A stretch of DNA of 45,732 bases from a virus, in the IMG/VR virus record IMGVR_UViG_3300050821_004160, positions 1-45,732 of that record; one strand, given 5' to 3'. The notes beneath the pieces are model-generated. The model had not been told where the DNA came from. It was given only the letters and a program-made list of their open reading frames with translations, and did no database searches. The position numbers were made by a program, and so were the translations under genes. Shown one piece after another: positions 44,440 to 45,732 of this stretch; positions within the stretch are counted from its first letter, which is position 1, and every line of letters starts with the position of its first letter.

Positions 44440-44451
44440 GTAGGACCCCGC

Positions 44452-44853
44452 TTACTTCGCGAGGGCTTTGACGATGGGAAGCGCAACCTTCTCGACCGAA
44501 CGTCCTACGGTGTAGCCCCCAATGCCGACTTGTAACAAAGTCCACGCTTGAGGCGCAAGAGGGGAATGTAGCCATCCAAAAGAATCGCATACCACTAAAA
44601 ACAGAAACGTCAGCATTGTAATCGGCCGCCAGGACGACGTCAGCCAATTACCCGATGTCGCCTCCGCAGCAATCACCTTCTGTTGCCCGTCCAGGAGCTG
44701 CGCTTCGTAGCCTTGAGTTGCAGTCGCTGCCGCCATCCCTGCCTGAAGCTGCGCGAGTTGCAGTTTGACCTTATCTTCGCCACTCACGGTCACATGATCA
44801 ATCACATCACTGATGGGCTTTAGAATCCCCGATACAATATCGCTGAGTACCAT
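44452..44853 (-). CDS. Holin (GTA_holin_3TM-like)
   Basis: A 133-aa protein with an N-terminal amphipathic region (MVLSDIVSGILKPISDVIDH), a Gln/Ala-rich central helix and the typical segment EATSGNWLTSSWRPITMLTF that begins the first clear membrane span (LTFLFLVVCDSFGWL). A second span follows (AWTLLQVGIGGYTVGRSVEK). The start at 44853 lies two bases after the preceding stop (TAATTATG). This family forms large inner-membrane holes for lysozyme release. Confidence 0.82.
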   Translation of the reverse strand: MVLSDIVSGILKPISDVIDHVTVSGEDKVKLQLAQLQAGMAAATATQGYEAQLLDGQQKVIAAEATSGNWLTSSWRPITMLTFLFLVVCDSFGWLHSPLAPQAWTLLQVGIGGYTVGRSVEKVALPIVKALAK

Positions 44854-44855
44854 AA

Positions 44856-45212
44856 TTACACGTTCGCCGTGGTGAAGATGCTGTAGGCGGTCGTCAGCGT
44901 GCCGTAAACGCCGGGGCCGGTGGATTGCTGCTGAAAAGGTACGCGCCGAATGACACGCTCGTTGGTTTGCAATCGTTGATTGCTCAACCCCGCCGACCCG
45001 CTCGCCGTGGGCCCTATAGCAATAGAGCACGTGGTATCAGTGCTGATTTCAACGAACTTAGTCGTTGATTGAATCGGCTGCGCTGCGCCGCTCGATCCTG
45101 CTGACACGATGACCGTGTATTCGGCCGTAGGCGGCAACGCTAAAATAGCAACCGAATCGCTTTGATCGGTAGTCGCTAACCCTGGATATTCTGCTACGTA
45201 GATCTTACTCAT
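44856..45212 (-). CDS. Small beta-rich virion-type protein (118 aa)
   Basis: A 118-aa Ser/Thr/Ala-rich beta protein (MSKIYVAEYPGLATTDQSDS...). Strand-rich middle (VAILALPPTAEYTVIVSAGS, KFVEISTDTTCSIAIG) and QTNERVIRRVPF near the end. Overlaps the preceding gene by ATGA. Similar small proteins lie between tail and lysis genes in many podophages. Function unknown. Confidence 0.65.
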   Translation of the reverse strand: MSKIYVAEYPGLATTDQSDSVAILALPPTAEYTVIVSAGSSGAAQPIQSTTKFVEISTDTTCSIAIGPTASGSAGLSNQRLQTNERVIRRVPFQQQSTGPGVYGTLTTAYSIFTTANV

Positions 45213-45601
45213 GACAGCCCTATCTCCCCATCCATGTTAATGATGACGGACTGCGCGAGGCTGGCAATACCGCTTAAATAATCGGCCGTATCGAAGCGCG
45301 CTTGCCCGTACCAATCAAGATAAGAGTTAGCGGGCACCGACACGCTGCTAAACGCGAAGATGCTGTTGCCGACGCTGGAGAGAATGCTGCTCTTGTAGAG
45401 CGTGCAGGACACTGCGGAAGTCGCCAGGTTATTGGTGATGCGCAAATGCTTCAAAATGATGTAGGGTTGAGTGCCCGTGAAACCGACACCCCCCGGCGTC
45501 AACGTCGTGACTGTAGAGTTCAACAAATTGAACCCCATAGTCGTCAGCGATAACGTACTCAAGTACGCATCAGGACAGTTGAGAATTTTATTTGCGGCCA
45601 T
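45209..45601 (-). CDS. Small beta-rich virion-type protein (130 aa)
   Basis: A 130-aa protein starting MAANKILNCPDAYLSTLSLT with AGGAG 9 bases upstream. Beta-rich throughout (TGTQPYIILKHLRITNNLAT, FAFSSVSVPANSYLDWYGQA), resembling small tail- or head-associated proteins. It lies 41 bases after the end of the collagen-like gene (stop at 45643) and is coupled by ATGA to the 118-aa gene. Confidence 0.65.
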   Translation of the reverse strand: MAANKILNCPDAYLSTLSLTTMGFNLLNSTVTTLTPGGVGFTGTQPYIILKHLRITNNLATSAVSCTLYKSSILSSVGNSIFAFSSVSVPANSYLDWYGQARFDTADYLSGIASLAQSVIINMDGEIGLS

Positions 45602-45642
45602 TGTCAAAATCTCCTATGCAAGACATATACCATTGAACACGC

Positions 45643-45732
45643 TTATAAAGCAAAACACGGGACACCATAAGCCACCCCATTCACGTTAACCCGCCAAAAA
45701 GTGGATGCTAGAGCGGGGATTGCAATGCCGCC
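45643..45732 (-). CDS. Collagen-like protein, C-terminal end (wraps from position 1)
   Basis: The last 29 codons plus TAA of the gene that begins at 1217, entering from the right edge in the same frame (GGIAIPALASTFWRVNVNG... ending CFAL). Fourteen of these bases duplicate positions 1-14. The segment W-R-V-N-V-N-G-V-A-Y-G-V-P looks like a terminal strand pair of a trimeric beta domain. Confidence 0.85.
   Translation of the reverse strand, partial: GGIAIPALASTFWRVNVNGVAYGVPCFAL
45719..45732. repeat. Right copy of 14-bp terminal direct repeat
   Basis: Identical to bases 1-14. See the left copy; superimposing both closes the contig into a 45,718-bp circle without disturbing any reading frame. 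Confidence 0.9.

Noticed and set aside
44146-44647. Nested outer-membrane spanin within the lysis cassette
   Set aside because: No alternative frame in this region has a signal peptide with a lipobox cysteine.

Overview
The window looks like an essentially complete genome of a tailed dsDNA phage with a short-tail (podovirus-type) morphology. Terminase, portal, scaffold, capsid, adaptor and tail-nozzle-like genes are present. No tape-measure, sheath or tail-tube gene is visible. The contig is circular as assembled: bases 1-14 are repeated exactly at 45719-45732. A collagen-like tail protein reads off the left edge and finishes, in frame, at the right edge (stop at 45643). Removing the duplicate gives a circle of 45,718 bp. 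No integrase, RNA polymerase, tRNA, reverse transcriptase or CRISPR array was seen, so a lytic life style is likely. Gene types (Fis-like and HTH regulators, GTA_holin-like holin, DUF2800/DUF2815/PolA/VRR-NUC/SNF2 replication set) point to a proteobacterial host; the host itself cannot be named from the sequence.

Layout. Two divergent arms leave a 0.7-kb non-coding control region (23755-24474). The leftward (-) late arm runs terS, a 59-aa Cys-rich ORF, terL (split in two ORFs), small proteins, portal, scaffold, a three-gene sugar-modification cassette (two glycosyltransferases and a histidine phosphatase), a capsid-staple-like protein, an HNH endonuclease, major capsid protein, two head-associated proteins, terminator, adaptor, a 1162-aa nozzle-like protein with inserted carbohydrate-binding and LamG-like domains, a gp13-like protein, internal/ejection-type proteins and the collagen-like protein. 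Through the circle junction it continues to two small virion-type proteins, holin, a one-TM protein, lysozyme, an FN3-like protein and a Fis-like regulator (43100). The rightward (+) early arm (24475-43109) holds small regulators, DUF932, chains of micro-ORFs, a tandem-hexapeptide beta-helix protein, primase-helicase, RecB-like nuclease, ssDNA-binding protein, family A DNA polymerase, VRR-NUC nuclease, SNF2 helicase and a methyltransferase. It ends at a strong terminator (43125-43162) where the two arms converge.

Most adjacent genes overlap by ATGA, GTGA or TAATG junctions, so translational coupling is pervasive. Several genes shorter than 60 codons (21313, 23216, 26889, 27675, 38438, 38595, 42933) are supported mainly by these junctions and by ribosome-binding sites.

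The most unusual signals are: (i) two intergenic RNA hairpins at 25081-25136 and 26271-26326 whose stems differ by compensatory base-pair changes and whose loops both fit UMAC, with a decayed third copy; (ii) two tandem covarying hairpins at 35186-35333; (iii) a terminase large subunit interrupted by a 90-nt in-frame segment with two stops and two small hairpins; (iv) a C-terminal tail of the form DPL(L/M)x shared by five otherwise unrelated proteins, one of them the SSB; (v) a glycosylation/phosphatase cassette translationally coupled to the scaffold gene; (vi) three different motif families (GGGACA, TGACA palindromes, TGAGAC) clustered in and beside the control region.
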